From positions 1 to 63,135 of IMG/VR virus record IMGVR_UViG_3300045934_000076: 63,135 nt of DNA. One strand, written 5' to 3'. A model generated the notes under the pieces. It saw only the letters and a program-made list of their open reading frames with translations, did no database searches and was not told the DNA's origin. Each line of letters begins with the position of its first letter. Position 1 is the first letter of the stretch. Below are positions 15,525 through 23,008 of the stretch, piece after piece. This DNA is from a virus. Both the position numbers and the translations under genes were made by a program.

Positions 15525-16385
15525 GTGCAACTCATCAATCAGTTCTTCGCAACGGCTCGTGAGCGATTCAACATCATGATCAACAAAGACGCTGGCCGTC
15601 CGCGTGAAGAATGGACGAACGATCCCGTCTTCAAGAAGTGGCGCTTCTGCAACGTCCATCGTGAGCACGACAAGACCACTCAGTGGTTCCGTGAGAACGT
15701 CCGCAATCATGTCGGCGGATGGGGCGCGGTGCAAGCAACGATCGCCTTTCGCTGGTTCAATCGCATCGAGACCGCAGAGAAGATCGTGCATCTGCTGACT
15801 GATGGATGGGACTCCGAGGAGGCCCGTGAGCTCCTCGAAGGAACTCGCCCTGTCGTGAACGGAGCCTACATCATTCTCGGCCAACAGGGATACGACAAGC
15901 TGGAGGGCGTGATTCGTTGCATCGACATGGCCTTGGAGAGACTCCATCGTAAGATGGACGACGAGGCTCATGAGATGTGGGAACTGTGGGGCGAATCGCT
16001 TCAGGGATGTTGGAGCGATCTACGTGAGCTGCCCTATGTGGGCCGCTTCATGGCCTACGAGTTCGTCACCGACTTGCGCCACACCGATGTGTTGAACAGG
16101 GCCAACGACATCATGACTTGGGCTTCGGCTGGCCCCGGCTGCGCACGAGGCCTTGGCTGGGTCATGAACGACAATCCGACGACCTTCAACTACGGCTCGC
16201 AGACCGATCAAGCCGAGATGACGGAAATCATGCGCGAGATCCTGCTCCTGTCAGAAGAAGATCACTTCTGGCCTCTCGACTGGAAGCCCAGATGGGAGAT
16301 GCGCGAGGTCGAGCATTGGGCCTGCGAGTTCGACAAGTACAAGCGAGCCGAGCGCGGTGATCGCATGAAGAGGAGCTACAAGTGA
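15525..16385 (+). CDS. DNA base hypermodification protein, HMUDK_hel/aGPT-PPlase-like
   Basis: A 286-residue protein. The N-terminal block ARERFNIMINKDAG (11-24), W-T-N-D-P (30-34) and RFCNVHRE (40-47) is characteristic of the 5-hmdU DNA kinase helical-domain family (earlier aGPT-PPlase clade 1). Those proteins occur with thymidine hypermodification systems. The family is known to accompany conversion of 5-hydroxymethyl-dU in phage DNA. No P-loop kinase domain is fused here and none is seen elsewhere, so this helical module stands alone. It has its own promoter and lies 0.6 kb before a thymidylate-synthase-like gene. Confidence 0.8.
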   Translation: MQLINQFFATARERFNIMINKDAGRPREEWTNDPVFKKWRFCNVHREHDKTTQWFRENVRNHVGGWGAVQATIAFRWFNRIETAEKIVHLLTDGWDSEEARELLEGTRPVVNGAYIILGQQGYDKLEGVIRCIDMALERLHRKMDDEAHEMWELWGESLQGCWSDLRELPYVGRFMAYEFVTDLRHTDVLNRANDIMTWASAGPGCARGLGWVMNDNPTTFNYGSQTDQAEMTEIMREILLLSEEDHFWPLDWKPRWEMREVEHWACEFDKYKRAERGDRMKRSYK

Positions 16386-16504
16386 CCGTCATCAGCCCCA
16401 AGTGCGGCGAGTGCGGGAACAAGGAGTCCTTCATCTGCGGCTTCTGCCTCAAGTACTTCTGCAAGGAGTGCAAGGCGAAGCACGTCTGCGGTGGGATCAA
16501 GTGA
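16382..16504 (+). CDS. 40-residue zinc-finger protein
   Basis: A GTG start overlaps the previous stop. CGEC, CGFC, CKEC and HVC give four metal-ligand pairs in 30 residues, resembling a cross-brace or AN1-like double zinc knuckle. It is very small, but overlaps at both ends and the ordered Cys spacing make it convincing. Confidence 0.65.
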   Translation: MTVISPKCGECGNKESFICGFCLKYFCKECKAKHVCGGIK

Positions 16505-16578
16505 CGCCGAAGGAGCGCGTCGGCTGCTTGATCATGCTGAGTATCCTCTTCCTGGCCTGTTGGAGGGCTTGCGTATGA
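16501..16578 (+). CDS. 25-residue membrane peptide
   Basis: A GTG start overlaps the preceding stop region, and the stop overlaps the next ATG (ATGA). MTPKERVG leads into a hydrophobic span LIMLSILFLACW. Such micro-membrane proteins are common in phages; the function is unknown. Confidence 0.45.
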   Translation: MTPKERVGCLIMLSILFLACWRACV

Positions 16579-16790
16579 CCGGCAGTCGGTGGTTTCCAAC
16601 TCCTGAAGAGATCGCACGTGATCGGGAGCGGAGCCGTCGACTTCGAGAGGCCCTCAAGCCGGTTCTTCTTAGCATTCAAGCTCGTCGAGTTCTCGACGTT
16701 CTATCCGGACGTCAACTGCCTCGTGGCGGGACTGGTAGTACGCGCGGGTCGTCGCCATCATCTGGCAATGGTGGGGAAGGCGGCTCGTAG
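16575..16790 (+). CDS. Small Arg-rich protein
   Basis: A 71-residue protein with ATGA coupling. The N-terminal half is a basic amphipathic helix (EEIARDRERSRRLREALK). The C-terminus is a low-complexity Gly/Ser tail. Its stop codon lies inside the tRNA-like element that follows. No family is recognised. Confidence 0.55.
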   Translation: MTGSRWFPTPEEIARDRERSRRLREALKPVLLSIQARRVLDVLSGRQLPRGGTGSTRGSSPSSGNGGEGGS

Positions 16791-16856
16791 ATCAATGGGA
16801 CGCCGTGTGCCAGCGCGGTCCAGCGATCTTGCAGGTTCGAATCCTGCCGAGGCAAC
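16779..16856 (+). pseudogene. tRNA-like element, probably degenerate
   Basis: The 3' half is textbook: T-stem GCAGG/CCTGC around the loop TTCGAAT (16829-16845), a 7-base acceptor strand, discriminator A and encoded CCA at 16854-16856. The 5' half keeps T8-A9 and a D-loop AATGGGA with A14, GG and A21. The D-stem pairs only 2 of 4, the acceptor 5 of 7 and the anticodon stem 4 of 5, and position 33 is A instead of T. I read it as a decayed tRNA or an attP-like remnant. The stop codon of the upstream gene overlaps its 5' end. Confidence 0.45.
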
Positions 16857-16881
16857 CATCTGTCAAGAACCGAATCATGAA

Positions 16882-17040
16882 GTGAGCCGACGTGCTCTCA
16901 AGAAGCTTCAAGAGGCTCTCGATAAGCATCATTTCAAGATCAACGACGTGAAAGTCGCCCTGCGCGGTCCACTCACTCGAATGAAGAACAGCCCCGGCAT
17001 TTGTCCCTTCTGCAACAGGAGCTATGATGCGCGTCCTTGA
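16882..17040 (+). CDS. Small CPFC-ending protein
   Basis: A 52-residue protein starting at GTG 16882. The N-terminal half is a basic helix, then CPFC near residue 43. It overlaps the next gene by 14 to 17 bases, depending on that gene's start. The function is unknown. A start further upstream would enter the tRNA-like element. Confidence 0.5.
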   Translation: MSRRALKKLQEALDKHHFKINDVKVALRGPLTRMKNSPGICPFCNRSYDARP

Positions 17041-18085
17041 AGTCTACAACGTTCACGCGGCTTTGCCGAGAGGTCTAAGGCTCCTCGAAGAGGAAGGCTA
17101 CGACGCTCCCTCACGCGTCGGCGATGTGCGAGTAGCTCCCTTCGCCGTCTGCACCTCGTATCTCCGTCCCTCACAGAAGGTGGTCCTGTGGCCGCAGCGG
17201 GACTACAATGTCGCCTTCGCCCTCTACGAAGCGCTGTGGATGCTGGCAGGGCGTCGCGACACGAAGCCGCTTGACCGCTACGTCCACGATTACACGTCAC
17301 GGTTCAGCGACGACGGCAAGAATCAACATGGAGCATACGGTCATCGATGGAGGTACTACGCTCTCGATCAGCTCGAGATGATCGCTGATCAGCTCAAGAA
17401 GAATCCGCAAGACAGGCGCTGCGTCCTCCAGATGTGGGACGTAGTCGCCGACCTCGGCTTCACAGGCAAGGACGTCCCGTGCAACACGATCGCCACCTTC
17501 CAACGAGGCAAGGACAGCGAGCTCAACCTGCACGTCTTCTGTCGCAGCAACGACATCATCTACGGAGCCTACTACGCGAACGCTTTCCACTTCGCGACCC
17601 TCCTCGAGTACATGGCGTCATGGATCGGATGTCCGGTCGGACGCTACGAACAGATCAGCGTCAACTATCACGCTTACAAGGACGTGATGGCGAAGATGAG
17701 CAAGCTCCCGAGGAGCGGTGGCGACTATCTCTCCAGCGATCCGTATTACGTCGGTGAAGTGTTGCCGACTCCACTCCCCTCTTATCACTCGTGGTGCGAC
17801 GTCATGATCCATGAGCTGCTCGGGCTGGCCGACGAGGGATTCGAGCGAGGCCGGCGTGGCGGTAGCAGTGATCTGTTCTTCGCGACAGCCGAGCGTGTCC
17901 TCTACGCCCATCACCTCTGGCGTACTCTCGAGGCTCCATCCAAGTACATCGAAGCCATCAGGGTCCTTGACGAAGTTCCTGCTCTTCAGCATCAGGACCT
18001 GACGGTCTCGATGCGTGAGTGGATCGTTCGTCGCAAGGATGCGTATCTCGCGAAGCTCGTCGTTGATCACAACGAGGGGGAGTGA
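17027..18085 (+). CDS. Thymidylate synthase-superfamily enzyme (possible dUMP hydroxymethylase)
   Basis: A 352-residue protein. The nucleophilic Cys is in DVPCNTIATF (about 152). RSNDIIYGAY-x-ANAFHF carries the Asn that contacts the uracil base in ThyA, whereas dCMP hydroxymethylases carry Asp there, so dUMP is the likelier substrate. ISVNYHAY is the C-terminal dUMP-binding block. The sequence is divergent from cellular ThyA and of the type found in phages with hypermodified thymine. In this context, 5-hydroxymethyl-dUMP synthesis is attractive, but plain dTMP synthesis cannot be excluded. AGGAG precedes ATG 17027 at 5 bases. Confidence 0.82.
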   Translation: MRVLEVYNVHAALPRGLRLLEEEGYDAPSRVGDVRVAPFAVCTSYLRPSQKVVLWPQRDYNVAFALYEALWMLAGRRDTKPLDRYVHDYTSRFSDDGKNQHGAYGHRWRYYALDQLEMIADQLKKNPQDRRCVLQMWDVVADLGFTGKDVPCNTIATFQRGKDSELNLHVFCRSNDIIYGAYYANAFHFATLLEYMASWIGCPVGRYEQISVNYHAYKDVMAKMSKLPRSGGDYLSSDPYYVGEVLPTPLPSYHSWCDVMIHELLGLADEGFERGRRGGSSDLFFATAERVLYAHHLWRTLEAPSKYIEAIRVLDEVPALQHQDLTVSMREWIVRRKDAYLAKLVVDHNEGE

Positions 18086-18543
18086 TGAAGGAATCCGCTT
18101 TGCCATGTTATCGCTGCAAGCACGACACTGAGAACTGTATCTGTGAGGACATGTGTGCTTGTGGTCACGTTCGACGTCATCATCGTTCCAATGGCAAATG
18201 CGCGACGAACGACTACAAAACACAGCGAGCTCACTGTCAGCAGTTCGTTCCGATCTGTTCACGATGCAAGAAGGTCCTTGAGGACTGTGGCTGCGACGGT
18301 CTTCAGCCGGTTCTAAAGGAGGCGGTGGACCATCCCTCGCACTACGGCGGCGACGTCGTTCACGAGCACATCAAGTGCATCACGGCATGGGGAATCGACA
18401 ACGACTATCGCCTGGGCCAAGCTACAAAGTACATCTGCAGAGCCGGCAAGAAGCCGGGAGCCGATGCTCTGGAGGATCTGAAGAAGGCCCTCTGGTATCT
18501 CCAGAGCAAGATCGAGAAGCTCGAGAAGGAAAGAACCTCATGA
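18085..18543 (+). CDS. DUF3310 protein with N-terminal zinc fingers
   Basis: A 152-residue protein. The C-terminal 65 residues contain VDHPSHYG, then KCITAWGID and QATKYICRAGKK, the nucleotide kinase-like signature of DUF3310, common in phages. The N-terminal 70 residues hold many Cys and His (CYRC, CICEDMCACGH, CSRC, CGC) suggesting two or three zinc sites, an unusual extension. TGATG coupling links it to the thymidylate-synthase-like gene, consistent with nucleotide metabolism. Confidence 0.78.
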   Translation: MKESALPCYRCKHDTENCICEDMCACGHVRRHHRSNGKCATNDYKTQRAHCQQFVPICSRCKKVLEDCGCDGLQPVLKEAVDHPSHYGGDVVHEHIKCITAWGIDNDYRLGQATKYICRAGKKPGADALEDLKKALWYLQSKIEKLEKERTS

Positions 18544-18743
18544 TCACCACGAACCGCAATCGCGACTATCACGGTCACACGACGCCCGATGTCAAGAAGG
18601 CCCTTCGTGAGGAGATGGACAAGGTGAACGTCTCCGAGTCGCGATTGATCCACGACTTGATGGTCGAGGGTCTCAAGAGACGTGGCTATGACGTGAGCGG
18701 CTACGAGTACAAGGTCGTCAACAAGAAGGCGAGGCGACGATGA
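18540..18743 (+). CDS. Small basic protein, possibly ribbon-helix-helix
   Basis: A 67-residue protein coupled by ATGA. The middle KKALREEMDKVNVSESRLIH resembles the helix-turn-helix part of ribbon-helix-helix proteins, with a basic C-terminus. Evidence for DNA binding is weak. It overlaps the nuclease gene by 4 bases. Confidence 0.5.
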   Translation: MITTNRNRDYHGHTTPDVKKALREEMDKVNVSESRLIHDLMVEGLKRRGYDVSGYEYKVVNKKARRR

Positions 18744-19174
18744 GCAAGGAAACCTCCATCACGACCAAGCTCGCCATGCTGGCCGAGCAGAAGCTGCGAG
18801 GCTCCGTGATCCAGAAGCACAGCGATGCTCTGACAACCGGAGTCCCTGACATGACCTGGACCTGGGCCACCATGACGACCTGGGTAGAAGCCAAGAGGGT
18901 CCGTGTGTGCCCTGGGCCTGTTTTGAAGATGCTTCACCCCAGAGCCGTACAGCGGTTCACGATGCAGCGGCTCGAGAAGGCCGGCTCTGCAATCTACGTC
19001 CTCTACGAGGAGAAGGGCAAGGCCACGTGGATCGCGAGGCCTCAGGATGTTCAGCCGAATAATACGATCGACATGAGCAAGCTCTTGATGCATTCGACCG
19101 GCATCGACCACGACGCCGTCATCGAGTTCGTGCGAGGCATCCACCTCAAGCTGAAGATCAAGTGCTCAATCTAG
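18740..19174 (+). CDS. VRR-NUC-like PD-(D/E)xK nuclease
   Basis: A 144-residue protein. The N-terminal helix (TTKLAMLAEQKLRG) is followed by TGVPDM and TWVEAKRV, which supply the Asp and the E-x-K of the PD-(D/E)xK fold in the spacing of phage VRR-NUC proteins. Such nucleases resolve junctions or act in recombination and repair. It lies directly before the DnaQ-like exonuclease. Confidence 0.75.
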   Translation: MSKETSITTKLAMLAEQKLRGSVIQKHSDALTTGVPDMTWTWATMTTWVEAKRVRVCPGPVLKMLHPRAVQRFTMQRLEKAGSAIYVLYEEKGKATWIARPQDVQPNNTIDMSKLLMHSTGIDHDAVIEFVRGIHLKLKIKCSI

Positions 19175-19950
19175 AACGTCCTCTCGTCAGCATCGACCTC
19201 GAAACTACAGGCGAACATCCGGAGAAAGACCGGATCGTTCAGCTCGGTCTCGTGAAGCTCTATCCAGGTGGCAGAGAGACCGAGTACATGACCCTCGTGA
19301 ACCCAGGCATGTCAATCGCGCCTGAGATCAGCGAGATCCACGGCATCACAGACGAAGACGTCAAAGACGCTCCCTTCTTTGATTCAACTTACGTGGCGGG
19401 CTACCTCCAAGTCGGCCTTGTCGGTTGCGACGTGCTCGGCTACAACCTGAAGCGATTCGACCTTCGCATCATCAAGGAGGAGTTCCGTCGCTGTCGCAAG
19501 ATCTGCCCCGAGTGGATGGAGGTCATCGACGCTGGCCGGATCTTCCACATCAAGGATCCGCGTACACTCATCGCAGCGGCCAAGAAGTACCTGAACCGCG
19601 ACGTGGAGGAAGAAGCTCACGACGCGCTGTTTGATGCGAGGCTCACGAAGGATGTGCTCCTCGGTCAACTGGAGTTCTATCCTGAACTTCCGAGGAGCGT
19701 GCCTGAACTCGCTCGCTTCTGCGACGAGGGTAGGCCAGGAGGAAATTCCCTCGACCCTGAGGGCAAGTTCGCGTGGCGACACAATCGCTGCATCGTGAAC
19801 TTCGGGAACAAGCATCTGCTCGTTCCTCTTGAAGAAGTGGCACAGCGTGATCCTGGCTATCTCAAGTGGATGCTCAACGGCGACTTTAGTGACCAGGTGA
19901 AGGCCATCTGCACGCTGGCACTGAAAGGCGAGTTCCCGACCCGTGGCTAG
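19162..19950 (+). CDS. DnaQ-like 3'-5' exonuclease
   Basis: A 262-residue protein starting GTG inside the end of the nuclease gene. Exo I SIDLETTG, Exo II GYNLKRFDLR and Exo III with HDALFDAR are intact, giving the DEDD metal ligands (HxAxxD, DEDDh type). IHGITDEDV is the usual DnaQ segment. The C-terminal 85 residues are an unassigned extension. With polymerase proofreading already present, its role may be repair, RNA primer removal or host DNA breakdown. Confidence 0.87.
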   Translation: MLNLERPLVSIDLETTGEHPEKDRIVQLGLVKLYPGGRETEYMTLVNPGMSIAPEISEIHGITDEDVKDAPFFDSTYVAGYLQVGLVGCDVLGYNLKRFDLRIIKEEFRRCRKICPEWMEVIDAGRIFHIKDPRTLIAAAKKYLNRDVEEEAHDALFDARLTKDVLLGQLEFYPELPRSVPELARFCDEGRPGGNSLDPEGKFAWRHNRCIVNFGNKHLLVPLEEVAQRDPGYLKWMLNGDFSDQVKAICTLALKGEFPTRG

Positions 19951-20191
19951 CTTCACGAAGGACGATCAAGTCGCTGTGCTCTTCGCTAACGGCAGAGAGA
20001 TCGTGCTTCAAGTGCGCGAGGTCACCGTCGAGTGTCACGAGTACGACTATCAAACGATCGAGCTCAGCGGCTTTATCGTCGCAGAGCATGTGAAGGCTGG
20101 CGCACCGGAGCTTGATCACAAGCGAACGATCTCGTCACAAGACTTTGTGAACGCGGCAAAGCGAGTCCTTCAGGATCTGAAGAATGGCTAG
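19943..20191 (+). CDS. Small paralogous protein A
   Basis: An 82-residue protein starting GTG over the previous stop. It shares MAS-x-x-x-DD, a central G(R/K)I-x-V segment, VE near 30, and the ending DFVNAAKRVLQDLK with the next gene, so the two are tandem duplicates. It is beta-rich followed by a C-terminal helix. The function is unknown. Confidence 0.65.
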   Translation: MASFTKDDQVAVLFANGREIVLQVREVTVECHEYDYQTIELSGFIVAEHVKAGAPELDHKRTISSQDFVNAAKRVLQDLKNG

Positions 20192-20489
20192 TTATCGCCG
20201 CGACGATCGGTATCCATTCGCTGTGATCTTTCTTGACGGAAAGATCATGGTTGTTCGAGTCGGTGACCTCAGTGTCGAAGATCGTTCTCACGATCACGAA
20301 TACGTCACTTATGATTCTCCGTATCCCATCGTCGTTCGTGGGATCAGAGATCATCGAGTGAATCTGTCGGGCCGCATCGTGGAGTACATCGACGATAGCG
20401 GAAGTCCTTTCTTGAAGAACGAGGGCCTCACTGAGAAGGACTTCGTAGACGCGGCGAAGAGAGTTCTGGAAGAGATCAAGAAGAAGTGA
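20184..20489 (+). CDS. Small paralogous protein B
   Basis: A 101-residue protein with an 8-base overlap with its paralogue. The shared ending is DFVDAAKRVLEEIKK. Relative to A it has about 19 extra residues in the middle. Divergence after tandem duplication suggests separate targets, or subunits of a heteromer. Confidence 0.65.
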   Translation: MASYRRDDRYPFAVIFLDGKIMVVRVGDLSVEDRSHDHEYVTYDSPYPIVVRGIRDHRVNLSGRIVEYIDDSGSPFLKNEGLTEKDFVDAAKRVLEEIKKK

Positions 20490-20809
20490 GCTCTCCTGTA
20501 GACAAGTTCGGCTTCATTTGCAACGACGCAAGAATTGAAATCATCAAGCGACCCGATCTCGATGTCGTCGTGCTCCTCGATAGGCCCACTAACTTTCAGA
20601 TGAGCTACGATCGACGTAGATGGGATCTCAACGCAGAGGAGTGTGTCGAGGAGTTTCGACATCACGTTCAACGCAATTTCAACAATCGCTATCTGGACTT
20701 CAAAGAGCGATACGTCGACTTCAAGCCCAAGCCGAAACCTGATCCAGCCCCGATCAATCCGCGCCAAGCGGGGCTGCGCGTGCTGTCGGCGCTGAGGAGA
20801 AAGTCATGA
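20486..20809 (+). CDS. Hypothetical protein, 107 aa
   Basis: It has a GTG start and 4-base overlaps on both sides. The Lys/Pro-rich linker FKPKPKPDPAP separates an N-terminal alpha/beta part from a short C-terminal AGLRVLSALRRKS, which resembles the AGLKVLEGLGKPR segment in the gene at 29228. No family is recognised. Confidence 0.6.
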   Translation: MSSPVDKFGFICNDARIEIIKRPDLDVVVLLDRPTNFQMSYDRRRWDLNAEECVEEFRHHVQRNFNNRYLDFKERYVDFKPKPKPDPAPINPRQAGLRVLSALRRKS

Positions 20810-20988
20810 ACTCGAAGATGGCAAAGGCATTCAACGAGTGGATGCGTCTGTTCACCCAAGAGCCTGAGAAGTTTCAGCACGAGTGGCAGACGGTTCAGGA
20901 GTTCCTTGCCGATCTCAACGGCGGTCGCGAGCCGAGTTACGGTGAGACCGCCGCGCAGTTCCTCTCTGAGTTGATGTCTAAGTGCTAG
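20806..20988 (+). CDS. Small helical protein
   Basis: A 60-residue protein coupled by ATGA. It is predicted all-helical, with Trp and Phe in amphipathic positions and a C-terminal Cys. The function is unknown. Confidence 0.55.
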   Translation: MNSKMAKAFNEWMRLFTQEPEKFQHEWQTVQEFLADLNGGREPSYGETAAQFLSELMSKC

Positions 20989-21191
20989 CGTGGCTCCGCT
21001 GCATCATCCGACGGCGTCACAACCCTGTGAGACATCCGCTCGGCGGGTTCCGTTGCGCAGACTGTGGCATCGCAGGAGCTGACTTCGAAGAGATGGGCTT
21101 CGATCATGGCTATGTGATGCCGATCAGGAAGACGTTCTCACGGGATGGTGCCCCCATCTTCACCTACGACTCTTACGGGCAATGGCGATAG
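20982..21191 (+). CDS. Small CxxC protein
   Basis: A 69-residue protein with a GTG start inside the previous gene. It has a basic N-terminus and CADC at about 25, a half zinc ribbon. It overlaps the helicase by 10 bases. The function is unknown. Confidence 0.55.
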   Translation: MLAWLRCIIRRRHNPVRHPLGGFRCADCGIAGADFEEMGFDHGYVMPIRKTFSRDGAPIFTYDSYGQWR

Positions 21192-22852
21192 AGCTTCCGC
21201 AGATCGGCAAGCCGCGCTGGGAGCATCAGGTCGTTGGGATCAAGAAGGTCGTCGAGACTGTCGAACCGGAGATCGGTCGCATCTATCCAGGGTGTGTTGC
21301 AATCTGGGACGAGGCAGGAGCTGGCAAGACTCGTCAAGCGATAGACGGGGCACAGGCTCTATTTCTCGCTGGCGAGATCACTCACGTGATCGTAGTGGCT
21401 CCAGCGGCTGTTCCGCCTCACTGGTGCGATCCTGATCCGCTGTTCGGTGAGATCGCGCAGTATCGGTGGCCCCAGGTCTCGATGAACGTCGCTCACTTCC
21501 ACGGCAAGACACGCATCTGGGAGATCGGTGACGACGTGGAGCATCGGCTCACGTGGCTTGTCACGAACTACGAGTACATTCGAAGCGGTGACTTCAAGAA
21601 TCCGAAGAGCAATCTCGGAATACTCATGAAGTTCACAGGCCCTCGTACACTCCTGATCGTTGACGAGAGTCATCACTGCGGCAACCCACGCGCGAAGCAG
21701 ACCCGGGCAGTCATGCGTCTGCGTCGAGCCTGTGGCCGTGTCATCGAGATGACCGGCACACCCGAAGCGTCGGGAACAGGAGCCAACGAGCCCGGCGAAG
21801 ATGACGAAGTTCGTTCGAAGGGCTCCATCGGCACCCTCTATTCACAGGCCGCGATCTTGGACCCTCGCATCCTTGCCTGCAAGACCTGGACCGACTATCG
21901 CGCGAAGTACGCGATCATCGGTGGATGGCGAGGCAAGGAGATTGTTGGCTGGCACAAGGACGGTGTCGAAGACGTGCAACGTCGGCTTGCTCCGTACGTT
22001 CTGCGACGTGAGAAGAAGGACTGCATGGATCTGCCGCAGGCTCTGCCTCCGGTGACCATCACAGTCCCTCTCAGCGAGAAGACGTGGAGGTTCTATCGCG
22101 AGATGCGTGACGATGCGATGGCATGGCTCAGCGAGCAGAAGACCTCGTTCACTCGCCAAGCTGGAGTCCGTGTCATGCGTCTGTCGCAGATCACATCCGG
22201 CTTCGTAGGCGGGCTCCGCAACGCGACGGCCTGTCCCGACTGTCAAGGAGATGATCCCGAGTGTGAGGACTGCGGAGGGTCCGGCATCTCGTACGAAAGC
22301 ATCCCTCCTGAGTTCTGTGGCGACGAGAAGCTCCGAGTGACCATCGACCAGATCAAGTCCATCTTGGAAGAGAAGAAGGACGCCAAGATCGTGATCTGGT
22401 GCAGGTTCGTGATGGAGCTCCAGCGCCTCCTTGAATCCATCAAGCATCACTTCCCAGATGTTAGTGCAGACGCTATCGTGGGCGGGCAGCGCAGGCAAGT
22501 ACGTATGGAGGCTCTGCGGCTCTTGAAGCCCACCACTGCGCCGCCCGGTCCAGTGGCCGTTACGTGTACGCCCGGCAGCGGCTCCACAGGCCTCGATTTC
22601 GCGGCGGGCAGCCACGTCATTTGGCAGAGCCGTGGCACATCCCTCCGTCAGTGGATCCAAGCCAGCGAGCGAGTTCACCGAGGAGGGCAGGTCAATCGCG
22701 TGTGGAGCGCTGACGTTGTTGCGACCGGCCCGAAGGGACAGAAGACCATCGATCACACGCTCATCAGGTCCATGCGTAGGAAGGACGACGCTGCGGCGTG
22801 GACCTGTGCGGCCTGGGTCACGGCGATCAAGAAGGAGCAGGAGGAGGAATGA
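21182..22852 (+). CDS. SNF2-like superfamily 2 helicase with zinc insertion
   Basis: A 556-residue ATP-dependent DNA translocase. Walker A is GAGKT at about 46, the DExH box is DESHH at about 160, motif III-like EMTGTPEASG follows, and motif VI is ERVHRGGQ at about 497. A CPDC ... CEDCGG zinc ribbon is inserted at about 350 between the two RecA lobes. Small SNF2-type helicases are common in phages, acting in replication restart or recombination. It follows a run of tiny genes. Confidence 0.87.
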   Translation: MAIELPQIGKPRWEHQVVGIKKVVETVEPEIGRIYPGCVAIWDEAGAGKTRQAIDGAQALFLAGEITHVIVVAPAAVPPHWCDPDPLFGEIAQYRWPQVSMNVAHFHGKTRIWEIGDDVEHRLTWLVTNYEYIRSGDFKNPKSNLGILMKFTGPRTLLIVDESHHCGNPRAKQTRAVMRLRRACGRVIEMTGTPEASGTGANEPGEDDEVRSKGSIGTLYSQAAILDPRILACKTWTDYRAKYAIIGGWRGKEIVGWHKDGVEDVQRRLAPYVLRREKKDCMDLPQALPPVTITVPLSEKTWRFYREMRDDAMAWLSEQKTSFTRQAGVRVMRLSQITSGFVGGLRNATACPDCQGDDPECEDCGGSGISYESIPPEFCGDEKLRVTIDQIKSILEEKKDAKIVIWCRFVMELQRLLESIKHHFPDVSADAIVGGQRRQVRMEALRLLKPTTAPPGPVAVTCTPGSGSTGLDFAAGSHVIWQSRGTSLRQWIQASERVHRGGQVNRVWSADVVATGPKGQKTIDHTLIRSMRRKDDAAAWTCAAWVTAIKKEQEEE

Positions 22853-23007
22853 AGCCGAGACGCTTGAAGTTTTGTGGGATCTGTGACGAGGCCATCAATC
22901 ATGGATGTTGGTGCGTGAACTGCACACTTCACATGCTCGCATCCAACTTCGCTGGAGCGCTCTGGGGATCCCTCCTGGCCTGGGCGCTCTCGGCTTGGGT
23001 GAAGTGA
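22849..23007 (+). CDS. Small membrane protein with Cys-rich start
   Basis: A 52-residue protein coupled by ATGA. CGIC and CWCVNC occur in the first 25 residues, followed by a hydrophobic C-terminal span (ALWGSLLAWALSAWV). It could be a zinc-anchored membrane peptide. The function is unknown. Confidence 0.6.
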   Translation: MKPRRLKFCGICDEAINHGCWCVNCTLHMLASNFAGALWGSLLAWALSAWVK

Positions 23008-23008
23008 C

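Noticed and set aside
16717-16856. Intron-containing tRNA using a perfect TGCCTCG acceptor strand at 16717
   Set aside because: The strand lies inside a coding gene, the 66-base insertion is too short for a group I intron, and the anticodon arm does not form; a degenerate tRNA starting near 16779 is simpler.
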